A DNA stretch of 64,000 nt, taken from NCBI GenBank assembly GCA_040954595.2, contig CM082584.2:12772001-12836000 (forward strand), read 5' to 3'. This document shows, piece by piece, positions 12,601 to 24,500 of the stretch. The position numbers were made by a program, and so were the translations under genes. The notes under the pieces were generated by a model. It worked only from the letters and a program-made list of their open reading frames with translations. It was not told where the DNA came from and ran no database searches. Source of the stretch: Balanoglossus misakiensis (Eukaryota > Hemichordata). Numbering within the stretch: the first letter of the stretch is position 1; every line of letters starts with the position of its first letter.

Positions 12601-13070
12601 TGGAATCGCGTAAAAGTCGCAATTATATCATAATACAGCGCAAAAATGGAAATACCACTTAGAAATAAAAGGCGCTTGATGTGCGCGCAGACATGAGAAC
12701 TTGGAAAAAGCGTACAAACTTTACGTTACCTTTGAACGTTCGTCTCTCCGTTTGGAATCTTGCGAAGTTTCTTCTTTTTCAAAATTTTCACTGCTCGCCT
12801 ACACAAAGTCTCTGTATCAAGCAATTCCTTCACTTTCCCATACGAGCCCTCTCCAAGGGTGTCTCCCATGAGATACCTGCCGATCATTTTCGCCCTCTTC
12901 TTTCTTGGCGAATATATGATTTCAGAAGAGTTTACTCGATGGATGAACGGAAAGTTGTCGTCTCCATCATTTAACCAGTCTATTTCATCGGTAGCATCAT
13001 CGATGAATTTGTGATGAAAGCATTCCGCTTGAATGTCAGCTTCAATGTTTGCCTCTCCAAAATCTACCAT
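9604..13070 (-). CDS. STK11: Serine/threonine kinase LKB1 (STK11)
   Basis: Master kinase that, with STRAD and MO25, phosphorylates the activation loop of AMPK and related kinases to control energy balance and polarity. Nine coding exons: 12730-13070, 11794-11877, 11462-11551, 11124-11256, 10765-10901, 10465-10592, 10293-10350, 9848-10080, 9604-9707; 1308 nt, 435 aa (human 433). Seen: glycine loop GEGSYGKV (73-80), catalytic Lys95, HKD..KPGN with Asp193, the LKB1-type DLG instead of DFG (Asp211), [17 protein letters not shown] activation segment, [12 protein letters not shown] after the kinase domain, and a C-terminal CKLQ CAAX-like box. Intron 2 is AT-AC. Start ATG 13070 is preferred; an in-frame ATG at 13139 lies in the likely 5' UTR. 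An acidic run near the C-terminus is coded by a GAA/GAG repeat. Confidence 0.97.
9921..9962. repeat. GAA/GAG trinucleotide tract inside STK11 exon 8
   Basis: The plus strand reads (TTC)n followed by a CCCCTCCTC-type run. On the coding strand it encodes an almost uninterrupted glutamate stretch ([16 protein letters not shown]). Human LKB1 has only a short acidic segment at this place (DEDEDLFD), so length variation between individuals or species is likely. Confidence 0.8.
10970..11120. repeat. (CACAA)n-like low-complexity stretch in STK11 intron 4
   Basis: Irregular run of CACAACACAA / AGCACACAACAC words between STK11 exons 4 and 5. It reads through as a cysteine/valine-rich frame on the minus strand, which is not coding because it lies between a clear donor (11123) and acceptor (10902). 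Confidence 0.7.
11552..11793 (-). other. STK11: U12-type AT-AC intron (STK11 intron 2)
   Basis: The minus strand reads exon...AAAAGAT/ATATCCTTT at the 5' end and CCTTAACAACAAGCCAC/GTAC at the 3' end. ATATCCTTT matches the minor-spliceosome donor, GGCCTTAAC matches the branch-site consensus about 12 bases from the end, and the intron ends in AC. Removing exactly these 242 bases restores KQK-MYLVMEYC, the conserved LKB1 sequence; no GT-AG solution does. Human STK11 is known to have an AT-AC intron 2 at the same position. Confidence 0.93.
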
Positions 13071-13296
13071 TTTAGAAGCATAAATAACAAAGCTATAAGT
13101 TAAAACTTGCGAAAACGCTGCAGCTACTTCATACTGCACTTCTCTCCATGTTGCTGTCCGCCATATTTGTTAGCCCCAAAGTCACGTGATAGCATTGCAT
13201 TCTGGGTCTTCACTGTTTACGGAAGACATTTTTCAACGCGAAACCTCAGCGTGACCTACTTTGAAATAAATTATATCGATCTCAGCGGCCGGTACC
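13071..13296. promoter_or_regulatory. Bidirectional promoter STK11 - WD40/SOCS gene, with non-coding first exon of the latter
   Basis: The STK11 start (13070, minus) and the first, non-coding exon of the plus-strand WD40/SOCS gene (ends 13296, donor GTAAGT) are under 230 bases apart. The gap contains TCCGCCATATTTG (YY1-like on the minus strand, 13157-13169) and GTCACGTGAT (13181-13190), an E-box of the USF/MiT-TFE (CLEAR-like) class. No TATA box was seen. Confidence 0.6.
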
Positions 13297-13873
13297 GTAA
13301 GTATGAATCTACAATTTTGATCATGTTTCAGATCGCAAGGCAAATGAGATCATAGCCTATTATAGCCACTTTTACCCCTGTATAATAAGTTTTCTCTCAC
13401 CTGACGTATGCCCCACCCCCTCCCCACAGCAGTTGTCACCTCCCCGCCCACTTACACTGAAGGCACGAAATGATCGGGAGGGGGGGGGGGGTTGTGTTAC
13501 CCAAAGTTATAGCAGGTGGCTTGGTTGATGTTTATAAATAGTTATGACATTGCTGTGATACTATGAAAGGTTTCCTACTTGTCATGAGTAATCCTGTGGA
13601 TGACCTCACATCACCCAGGTGACTGAGGTCATTCTCATCTCTCGCATCAGCTGGGTTTGACTTGCCATCCATAAAATGTGTGATTTCACCACTATTTATG
13701 GGACATGTTCTGGCAGCAGACTACCCAAGAGAGTGGCAGAGTGGTGTTAACAGCAATTATAGTGAATTCTTGAATTATATTTTCCCTTTTGATGCTGATT
13801 CTTTCAGAAACTTCAAGAAATTATGCGATAACACCACTTAGAAACAGACGCGTTCAAATATCTCAAGTACAGG

Positions 13874-15352
13874 ATGGGCAACCTTGTTGTTGTTGATGCC
13901 ACCAAAAGACAGGTGCCAGACACGCCCTGGAAACCATTCCCTAACATCATATCGGCCGACAACACAGAAAGTGACAGCAGGAGCGATGATGATAGTGGTA
14001 GCCATGATGCTGATGCAGCTCATACTAGTGGCAGAATAATATTGATGCTAGATCCAGTCTCAGGGCTGTCTGAATTCCGGATGTCAACCCCCGACTTGCT
14101 CTGGTGGACATATGCACAGTTTATGCCGCTTGATGACTCCAAGTTGCTGTCCAGCGTTGGTGTGTACGTCCCAAGGCCTGGCAGAACGGTGACTGGAGCT
14201 CACAGACGAGTGCAAGGAAGGATCGGTCTTTGGAATCTTAGCATGCGGCCAGTTGGTCAGTTATTATTTTTGTCATATACATTGTGCAAATTTCATTGAC
14301 ATTATGTTGCCAATAAATCATGCATCTATTCTAAATCTTTTCTTTTTCTGTTGACAGATATCACCCTGATATGTCAAAGGGGAAGTGCAACCTGGCCCCA
14401 CTGTCAAGTCACTCCTAACTCAAAATACTTGTGCTACATTGGGAGGGCAGAAATTGTCACACAGAACCTCAAGACAGGGCAAAGACTGGTGAAGCACAGA
14501 GACCTCAGGATGGGGAACTTTCGATTCTGCGTTCTCTCTCCGAACGGCATCTACTTGGCAATTCTGATGCGACTGGGAAACCACTTTGAATTAGCCGTTC
14601 TGACTGTAGATATGTTCCAGCGGTGTAACGAGGTCATGTGCCATCACATATGCCCCGGTTTTGTAGGATCTCCGAATTATTCCGACCACGTGGAATGCAG
14701 CTTTTCCCCGGATAGCAAATACATCGCCGTTAGTTCATCGTTCGGAAAATTCTTCGTCGTGCAGAGGGATCCTCTGAAGTGTTACAAGTTGATGACCCCT
14801 GGGATTGTCCCCACTTCTCACGGTGCACTAGAAGACGCAAGAACATTTGACTATGACCCGCGCTATCGTCATGAAATGATAGCTCTTTCAACTTCAGACA
14901 AGCACATTTTAGTGTACAATCTAGAACAGGAAAACTGTATCATAGATGAAGAAATCCCCACAGGTGTCGGAACAGTGGAAGTACTCAAATACAGCAATGA
15001 TGGACACTTGTTGGGTGTGGCTACATCCAGCACTGTTATATTGATGTATGACAGTGACAGTTGTAGTCTGATGTACACACTGGACATGTCCTCCCAGGGA
15101 AGTGAGTACGCCATGGGGCCAATGCCTAATGGATACCCATCCATGCTACGACTGGCATGGAGTCACAGTGGGCAACAACTGGCGGTGTGTAGCGCTGACG
15201 GATTTGTGAGGATATGGCAGCTTCCACGATATCTCAATTTACAGCACTTCTGTCGGTTGACGATCATAAAACACCTGCCAGCAAAACAGGTCTACTCTCT
15301 ACCTCTACCATCTAAACTCATTGATTTCATTCTGTATAATCCAACTAGATGA
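13874..15352 (+). CDS. WD40-repeat protein with C-terminal SOCS box (putative CUL5 substrate receptor)
   Basis: Two coding exons, 13874-14255 and 14358-15352 (1377 nt, 458 aa), preceded by a 5' UTR exon ending at 13296 and an intron to 13807. The middle is a beta-propeller: blades are visible as RIGLWNLS, SPNGIYLAIL, SPDSKYIAVSS, DKHILVYNL, SNDGHLLGVAT and SHSGQQLAVCSADGFVRIWQL. The last 39 residues are a SOCS box: a BC-box for Elongin C (LQHFCRLTI, 422-430) and a Cul5-box (LPLPSKLIDF, 442-451). That layout predicts an adaptor bringing a substrate to a CUL5-Elongin B/C ubiquitin ligase. The end resembles WSB1/WSB2, but the N-terminal 130 residues and blade sequences do not match them closely, so I assign no orthologue. 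AATAAA signals at 15559 and 15667. Confidence 0.85.
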
Positions 15353-15558
15353 AACAAGCAGCTCAGTGTATCAGAGGTCTGATAAGAATGCTGTGCTGTA
15401 TAGCTGTTTGGTATTCAGTGAATGGTTCTTTCAAAATCTTTTTGAACTAGTTTTAGTGGTAATGCTAGATTGATACAGATAATTGCTTGAATGAAAAAAA
15501 ATAGGTTTTAGGTAATGCATATGGAATGGTCACAAAATTTGTCGGAGTCATTCTGTGA

Positions 15559-15672
15559 AATAAAAGTTTGGCCAGTCAGATCGGTTCTGCACACATAACA
15601 TGGGATGTAGCAGATAGTAACCGTAGCAACTCATTCATCCTGGCTTTTTGCATGTTTAAATGGTTTAATAAA
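15559..15672 (+). terminator. Poly(A) signals of the WD40/SOCS gene
   Basis: AATAAA at 15559-15564 and 15667-15672, about 210 and 315 bases after the stop codon. Confidence 0.5.
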
Positions 15673-15679
15673 TTACTCC

Positions 15680-18502
15680 TTGAGGTCAATGTTGACATAC
15701 AACTCTGGTACCATAGATTTGACCTTGTATAGAATCAGTGTTGTACAAAGTTTCAAAGTCTCTCTCTCACCGTAGATGTACATTTTATCAATTCTGGATT
15801 TTCTGAAGACACAAAGTACTTCACATTTGTAGCAGATACCACGTCTTTGTTGAATGTGCAATAAATGACTTTCAAGATTATTTGTTGTTTGTTTTTCTTT
15901 CAGTCTTACTTCTACTTTTATTGGAGATGAGGCCAGTCTCTTCATTGTACAATTGTTTGTCATCTTGTTACCAATGTCCTAATGGATAAAACTGCAGGCC
16001 AGCATATCACACGCACCTTTGAATTGGAAAAATCTGCACAGCCTTAATGACCGGGCATTACACAAAATGATATGTAGAATGGTGTTTTAATGTAACCTGT
16101 TTGATATAAATATATTACAGAATAACAACTAAAGCAGTGATTACTTGGCTATAAAATAAAATGCATAGTTCAAGATACAGCTAAATAAAGACATAAAGTA
16201 AATAAAGTCTAATAACTCAACATAAAAAAGTTGAATTTTAAGATTGAGATAGAGACTGTGATATTGAGAGTCACAGTGGAAGAAACAGTCATTGTCATTG
16301 CCGATAGTCATTTTCATGGTGACGGTCATTGGATCACTAACCACTTGACCCTACCTTTGTCTGTGCGTCTGACCTCGGCGTCGGCCTGACCCTTGACACG
16401 GGCTGACGTTAGATTTGTTACTGCATCTTCTGTCAGACACCAGCTGACCTTTGACATTGTCTTAGATTATCTCTGATCTCTGACCAAGTGGTCCTAACCC
16501 TCCCCTCCCGCAGTTATCACTGAATCTGATCCAGTCTGACATTGAAATCTTTGCCCAACCCATTTTCTGCCACTATCTATGCATATATATAACAAAATAA
16601 TATTTTCATCTCTACAGCCATTTCACTATATGCTTACAAAACTGAGTTCTAAGTTTTGGAGTATCACAATAAATAAATAAATGTACAAATTGTATTCACA
16701 ATTAAATTTAAATGTGTTTAAACTATCGTAATATTTGAGGTGTTTGGTCTCCCTTTGGTTTTCTAGACTCAACTTGATATACAATACACTCTCACACCAA
16801 AGGCATCATCAAATCAGTGCAATTTAGCTGTCAATTTTTAACCTTGACGCATGATTAACCTTTTCACATTATCTCAGATTTCTTCTACTGATTTTCACTA
16901 TCTGACATATAAGTACACAATTTAGTTTTCCAAATAAAATAATCAGTTTCAAATCATACTTGCTACAGCCTTTGGCAAGTTTAAAAAAAGAGATAAACAA
17001 GTTTAAATAAATTTCAATGTGAGGTATATGTGGTGAAGCGGGGCTATAGATCGCACTTCAAAAAAATTATAATACTGACATCTTCAATTCCTAACATCAT
17101 GCAGGCTAAGAGGTCAGAGTTAAAAGTTCAACAAACGACCTTTACTTGTTGCGCTTTCAAACTTTGTAATCCAGTTAAGAAAGACATGCGCGTACAATGT
17201 CAATGCATAGCTTCATACCATATTTCATCAAAGATCTTGAGTTCTCGTAATCTCAAGAAACATTGTCATTATTATTGGCAAAGGTAAAACAATTGTGGTG
17301 GAGTTGACAGTCATTCTTGTGTTTATGTGACATCATGCTGACTTTTCAGTGGCATTCACTTTTCAGTTCGAAAAAGGCACTCTTAGGTGTTGGACGGAAC
17401 TACTGTTAACATACAACCATTACCTTCTAGTGTAAGCCCCCATTCCTTGTGTAACTTTTGGCCCTTGTTGTTGAAAGTTCACGACCAGAATCATGTTCAC
17501 AGGTCAAAATATTCGACATAATCATTAGTTCTGACCAGTTTTGACACTTCTTTTGGACCAAACTAGAAAAGAATTCCACACTGATTATCTACATGATTGA
17601 AAATTAGCAGAGAAAAGCGTGAAAGATGAAAAAGAGAAATGTCAGATTAATGATTCTTGTATGTTCAAGGCTTTCATTCTCTCCCCTTTCCCGTACATGG
17701 ATCCAATGGTGTTAGAGAAAAAAATGGATCAAACTACTGAGACGGGGGAGGGGAAAGGATCATGGAACAACACACCATAACCCTTTTTTCATTTAGAGTA
17801 AAGAAATTACTTGTGCTTAAATGTTTAAAATTACATATTTAAGTACTGTAGATGCAGAGACCAATATGACTTTGTTTAGTTCTCTAGCTGCAAGAGCATG
17901 ACTTGTGATCGAGTATCTAGAAGAGCTTCTTTTCCCGCACTGACAATTTCTTTGCACTGAAATATAAAATGGTAGCACTTTGCATAGTGAAAATAAAGTG
18001 AACAGAAATCATTAAGATTGTAGTTGCAATACATTAGATTGAAATTCATCTTTGAGTCAACGATAACTCTATGCTTACATGATGGCACTTGGTAATCTAT
18101 AGAGCGCAACAGTCTTTTATGGCTACAGAGTATAATTTGACTCATTTTGTTGTTGGGTATTTCATAAGTCTTAAGAAAACAACATAGATTTATATCACAT
18201 GTCACAACATAGAATAATTAAAAACTGTTTGCTATGCTAAACTTTTGACATTGTCTCATACAATCGAGATTCCATGTCCAAGTACATCAGAGTTATTGCT
18301 AGAGTGCCACTTGACTTATTCCAGCTAGCTCATTTCCATAAAACAGCCACATGACGTGTAGATAAGGATGATCTGCATCAATGCTGCAGCGCTGTGATGC
18401 AGCTAGTCTTGAGTTGTATTGGATGTGGTGACCAAAACCTCATCCAGGGCTCACATAACAACAGCACTCTCTCTGGGATAAATAACAGCGCCCTCTAGGG
18501 AT
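15680..18502 (-). other. Long 3' flank, probably 3' UTR, of the RhoGAP gene
   Basis: No gene supported on either strand. Scanning the minus strand from the RhoGAP stop at 18503, the first AATAAA found is at 15917-15922. The 3' UTR may therefore be about 2.6 kb and end within 300 bases of the converging WD40/SOCS gene. The stretch is AT-rich and contains several TGACCT half-sites around 16370-16490. Confidence 0.4.
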
Positions 18503-21500
18503 TCACACAAACTTCGGTTCTCGTTTACTCGCTAACGGGCTATAGGCCGCAGGTGGAGGCAGTGTCCTTGGTGGCGTAGAACCCAATCCGGGAATACTTC
18601 CGGAGGATCCGGAAAGCTCATCTTCCAGACTTGATCCGAGCGATGATCCTGTGGATAACCGCGTCCTGCTTCCGTTGCTGCCCAGACTGGCGATTCTAGT
18701 CTTTCCGGCAGCCTGTGATTCTTTGGCAGGTTGCAGTCCTATGCTGAGATTTGACCTTGTCGTTGGGGCCAGTTTTGAGCTGGCCCAACTTGGCGTAGTG
18801 TAGGCAGTGGTGATGTATGGTTGTCTCATTGCTGGTGAAGACCTTGAGTGATGAAGAGATGAGGCACCCTCACCTGTGCTCACTGGTTTAGGTTCTTCGA
18901 CAGTTCTCCTTCGAGATCTCGAAGTGATGTCACCTGGTATCACTACATCAGCATCATCAGAGTCTGTAGCAGACTCGTCACCATCTCCATGGTTACCTGT
19001 TGTGTATAAAAGAAATGGTCAACTTAGGGTTACATTGTATATACAGTAGATCTTCGCAGTGGTCTCATTTCTGAACTCTTCCACGCGACAACCCCCCTCC
19101 CTCTTCCTCAGTGTCCCAACACCCCTTGCAACACAGTGTACAAGGCCTCACCTTGTCTGTCTGCTGGTTCACCATCCACACTTTCATCAGAATCTTGCGT
19201 TATCATGGTGGAGATATCTTCACTGCTCCCGGGTAGGGACAGCCTCGGCTGTAGGTGACTGCTTGCATCTCGAGGGAGGCCACTTGTACCACTGAGTTGC
19301 TGATTGGAGTCTTTTCCTGCAATACATGATTGCCAGAGATGAATGAATGAGTGCAAGATAATGTATGGAACGAGAAGCTTTCTCGAGTGATAAGATGAAA
19401 AGACATTGATACAAATAAAATGCAAACCTTCTTTCACAGCGACGACTGATGATTGTGAATGACCACTTGTGTCAAGATCTGCTGCAAATTCTTCAACTGG
19501 AGTGCCAAATAACTGAAACAAAATGTAATACATTTTAACTTTGATAGTAGAAAGGCAGGGGAGATGACAGATATTTGACCCAGTCACTACTGACAAAGTG
19601 CAACGAGAGGTTGGAAAAGCATACTTACATGTGAGTTGTGTACGAGTAATTCTATTGCTCTGGTTTGGTAAGGCATCTCAACCAATGTGGACAAAGTTAC
19701 GGTGTTCTCACTGAAAAGGAATATTGCAAACAGGTTAGAGTTTGTTAGATTAAGCTCTTGCCAAACTTGGTTTCATAAAATACATTGACCCAAATAAAGC
19801 ATGATGAATACAACTTAAACACACAGCAAATGCCAATCACAGCTCACCTCTGTCTGAGCAGGTTTGGACCAAACACAATCCCAAGGTTGCTGGCTGGCAT
19901 CTGATTCTTGTCACCGTGGTCAGAAACCCTGAAATGAAGAAAACGTGTCACACCATTTAATTTTGCTGTGAAAGACCTGAGTAGAGTCATTGTGGATGTA
20001 TGGAGTTATTCAAACAAATGAAGATGGAGGTCTGTAAAGTCCATTGTCGTATGACAACAAAAGTGACATTTCAACTTACAGCTTTAGATGGTGCATAAGA
20101 AGGGCCGTTGACTTGAAATTCTCTTCCGGTAACTTGGCGATGGTGGATTTCAGAAGGTTGACAATTCTTTCATTGCCAAGATCCGGGAAGTTGAGACTCT
20201 CTTTGGCGATGCACACAAACTCTGGATACAGATGAAATGTCAGCAGAGGTTCTGGCAGCTGCAAAAAAAGAACAACAAATATTGATATGTTGTAATTGAT
20301 GTTAAGATCAAAATATGAACTCACACTTAAACGTCAGAATTTTCTGCTCCTTGTTGAGAAGATTGCATGATCTCTTGTCTTGGTGCAGACATGATGACAA
20401 ATTGTGGTCTATGAATGTGTGTGTGTATGTATGTAGTCAAAGACAACTCACAACAAATCATTACCTGTCGAAGGTACAGCTTAAGTACACTAGTAATGAG
20501 ATGTGGTGGTGTGTCCGACAAATCCACCAAGTCAGCTCCATTTTCAAAAGTCTGACACAGCTTCTCCACTTTGGCCTTGACACCAGCGACCCTGTATAAA
20601 CCCTGTCAAGAGACAAAAAAAGTTTCAGTCTAACACTAAAAATTATAGAGTCTTCCAAAATGTACAGAAAGTTGATTTACTCATGCTATTTGTGTATTAT
20701 TTATTTATTTATAATTACCTTGACCCACAGTGCTCTGTCGTTTATTTCCGATATACATTTACTGACAATGAACGGGATTTCTTTGCTGGTGTCTTGTAGA
20801 TGCTCTTTGAGACTGACGCCAAAGACATTCATCTTCCCCTGAAGTCTCTTTCCACCACATTGTATGGCCAAGTACTCCAAACACTTCTTGTGGCTGGACA
20901 AACCACAGTGCTCGCACTCGGCCCCATTGAAGTAAACATAACTGTCACACTCTCGGCACTTGGAGGGCGCTCGGAGTTTGCGGAAAACGTGCGTATGTGA
21001 TGCTTTGGATTGGGGAGTGTTTTTGAACTTGCCTTCAGTGGTTGGGAGAATCCCTAAGTGAAAATAGAAGCGGAAACAGATTCAGCTTATGTGCTAAACC
21101 TGAATAAAGCTCAAGGATGTCACAAGGATATTTTAAGAAAATCCCACTGTTTTCTATACTTTGGTTGGCACCATCAAGAAACTGGCATAAAAGGATAAAT
21201 TCTGAGCCATAAGCACTGCAAAAATAAAACCACCACATTCTTACTTGTATCAAATTTCATACTCTGTGGTTCATCAGTGACTTCATCCCCAGACGACACA
21301 TTGCTTGAAGTTTCATGCGGCAGTTTACGCTTGATGTCGCGAGGACTGGCCGATGGCGAGGCGTCTTGAGATCGCGAACTGCTACCACTGGCACTCTCGC
21401 TGTCACTCATTGGCTGCGAAGGATGACTCCATGCGTGCACGGGCTGCGGGGTTCTGGGTTTATCTATACAATGGAATACCAGTAAAAAGTCAGTAATATT

Positions 21501-24500
21501 CTGTGAGTCATTGGTAAGACCAGTATGCATCTATCATCTTTCTCAACACTATATTATTCTTATATCAATGTCTTAAAGACTGTCCTTAGTATCTGAGAAT
21601 CAGACGCACCTCCTTTGGTCTCTGTTCTATTGCCCGCATGTTTACCAGACACTCCAAACCAATCTTCAGGCACCGTCAACTCTCCACTACCTGTGCTGCT
21701 GGTAGAGTGACTGCTTGTTTTCCTGTTCAAACCGGGTCTTCTGGTGGAAAAAATCATTACAGTATTATTCACACATAAAGTAACACACACGTTTAAGCTT
21801 TAGAGAATGAAAAGTGAATTGCACTACAGGTGACACAAGCCCGAAAACACGACTTAGATGGCAGCAGCGCCCTCTTGTGTCAAGAAAACAACAAGCAAGA
21901 ATGCATCCAAAATTCAGAGATACTTACGGACTTTCTTTGGCTTGACTGACATACGGTTCAAATGTAAATGGCTCAGTATTTTGGTGTTTACTGGCATGAA
22001 CTGGCTGATGACGTACAAACTCACTAAACTGTGCACCAGGCTCATAGATTCGACATTGCTCACTCAGTGACTGATACTGTGAAGAAAACAAAACAAGGAG
22101 AAAATGTCATACATGTTTTCAGATCTACACTACCGTATACTGCTATACTACACTTCAACTCTACACTTCTATTCCATTAAAAATACTATGATGAATTATT
22201 ATAACACACCAACAATGAGACTCCGTCAAACTAACTCCTAACAATCTCACACCAAATGGATGAACACATACCTGTACAGGTGCTGGGGCCGACAGAGAAT
22301 GCATGAGTTGAAAGTATCCCACTGTTACAGCCTTCATTGTTTGGTCACACTGCCATATCAACTCTCTCAGTTCTGTCACCAAGGATTTCTGATAAACAAT
22401 AAAACAGAGGATGGTTGTCAAGGGAAGATTCAAGCTTCGTACATATATACTACCCACCCATCTGCTAGAAATCCCCCGAAACTGGTGGTGGACATAAGTG
22501 TGAGTCGGTGTGACATACCTTTGTGTCCTGCACATCTTTCTGTTTGCTGTTGGCTTCAACCACACAAGATTTGTACACAGTCTCTGCATCATCCGCCTGA
22601 AAATGATCAACAAATATGAAAGTTTCCATGTGGTAAAAATTAAATAATCCCCACACCGCCTTCTTTTACCCCAAACACCAAAAGGACAGACACTTCAGAT
22701 AACTACACCCTCTCAATGTCTCCTACCTTCCTTTGTGCATCCTCTTCAATCTTCTTTCTCTTGTCCAACTTGGTGTGTCCTGTGCTCACTGAAGTGCTCT
22801 CTACTTCCGCCTTGGCTGTCATCTCCTTGGCTTTCTCGTATTCCTGCTGTCTTTGCATGTACACTTGCCGTGCTTTGTCCAAATTCGATTTACAGTCAGA
22901 CTGAAATTGGGGCAAAAATAACATTTCATGTATACCCCAAAATGATCCTGTTTTGTTTCAAGCTACATCAAAACTTAAGCAACTGCTTCAGTTCCAATTC
23001 CAGATGTCCACTGAACCAACACCATCACAATGACACTCACCATTTCTTTCTTGATTTTCGTCCATGACTGTTTAATTTCTTTTCTCTTCTTATCATGTTC
23101 ATTTCGCCTGGCTGCCAACGGCTACATCAGGATAGAAATAAATATGACATTTAATAGATGGCATTAAGCCCCATCTACCCATCATTGGGTAGACTCGATA
23201 ACTTCATCATTAATGCAAACAGAAAAACTGATCATAATCTGCTCACCTCCAGGAATTTATGGACTTGAACTTGATTATAGGTGGTTTCACAGTTGGAAGA
23301 ATATTCCATGTCTTGTTGTAAAGCTGTGCAGTAGATCGACTGCAGTGGTAAATAACTCTGAAAGACAAAGAAAAAAACAGTGTTTAATGTGGTATTATTG
23401 TGCTATAGTTTTACTTTTCTGAGCATTGTAATCTGTAGCATTTACAGCCCAGGGTCATTTGCATTATTACCTACCTCTTCAGACAAAACAGGTCTTGTAC
23501 TTTGAGCTAACTTGGCAAGATTCCTGGCAAATTCAGTTTCTGGAGAAAGAGAGAGGGAAAAATGACACAGAATTGTTAATAAAACTTTGTCAATTAATTA
23601 GTACAGTGTAAGATCTTCTCATATTTCTTGAGTTTAATCAACTTCGTTTCATATCCATATGATATACATTTTGACAAAAAAGAACGGGAACTTACCAATG
23701 TGAACTCTTTTCTCTACATATGCCATAACATCTTTAGCATACTTGGACCACGCCTTGGCTCTCAATAAACCCAGATCAACACCCGACTCTAAAGACAGCA
23801 AGGTATTATCAATTTCCTCCCGAGTCATGCAAACTATGGAAAGAAGAATTGAGAGTATGTCAGAACATTTGATGGGTACACAACATCTGCACATTTAAAC
23901 CCATACTTGCAGGTCAAAAGTTGTCTGGAGGCTAAATCAGCTTATAAGCCACACCCAGATCACTTTACTGTCTTCAAGGAAGTGCTTCTTATGATCAAAT
24001 GTGGTAAGCACTCTTTGTGATATTAAAGGCATTACAAGAAATAATGCCTTGTTTTTTTAAATCTACCAATAATTTCTGTACAGCGTTGCTCACTCTTTCT
24101 ACCAAGCCAGACACCTGGGTCCCTGCGTCTACCACAACATCCCACGATGCCTCCCAAGTGAACATACCTGGTTCCCGGCTGTCCAACACAGCATCCCTTG
24201 ATCCTCCATCAGAACTCCAACTGGTGGATGATAGATTGTCATATGATCTTGACTGAGAGGCATTTAGACAAGGTCCTGATTGGTCCAGATCACCCATAAG
24301 GTATTCGGACACACTGCAATGGGACACAGAGATCATTTTTTAAGAATAATGTTATTTTGAGAAAGATCTCTTCAAATATAAGTTTACGAACTCAACCCAC
24401 CAAGCATGTCCATCACCTGAAAGATCCAAACTGGGATTTCAAACACACAACTCACCTGCTGCTGAATGCCAATGCCAGCTGGTCAATGGCATCGTAGAAC

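Noticed and set aside
12202-12633. 143-codon plus-strand frame in STK11 intron 1
   Set aside because: Opposite strand to the gene, no domain, and no promoter or poly(A) context.
13480-13492. G homopolymer between STK11 and the WD40/SOCS coding start
   Set aside because: Simple run in an intron of the 5' UTR; no further structure such as multiple G tracts that would support a quadruplex of note.
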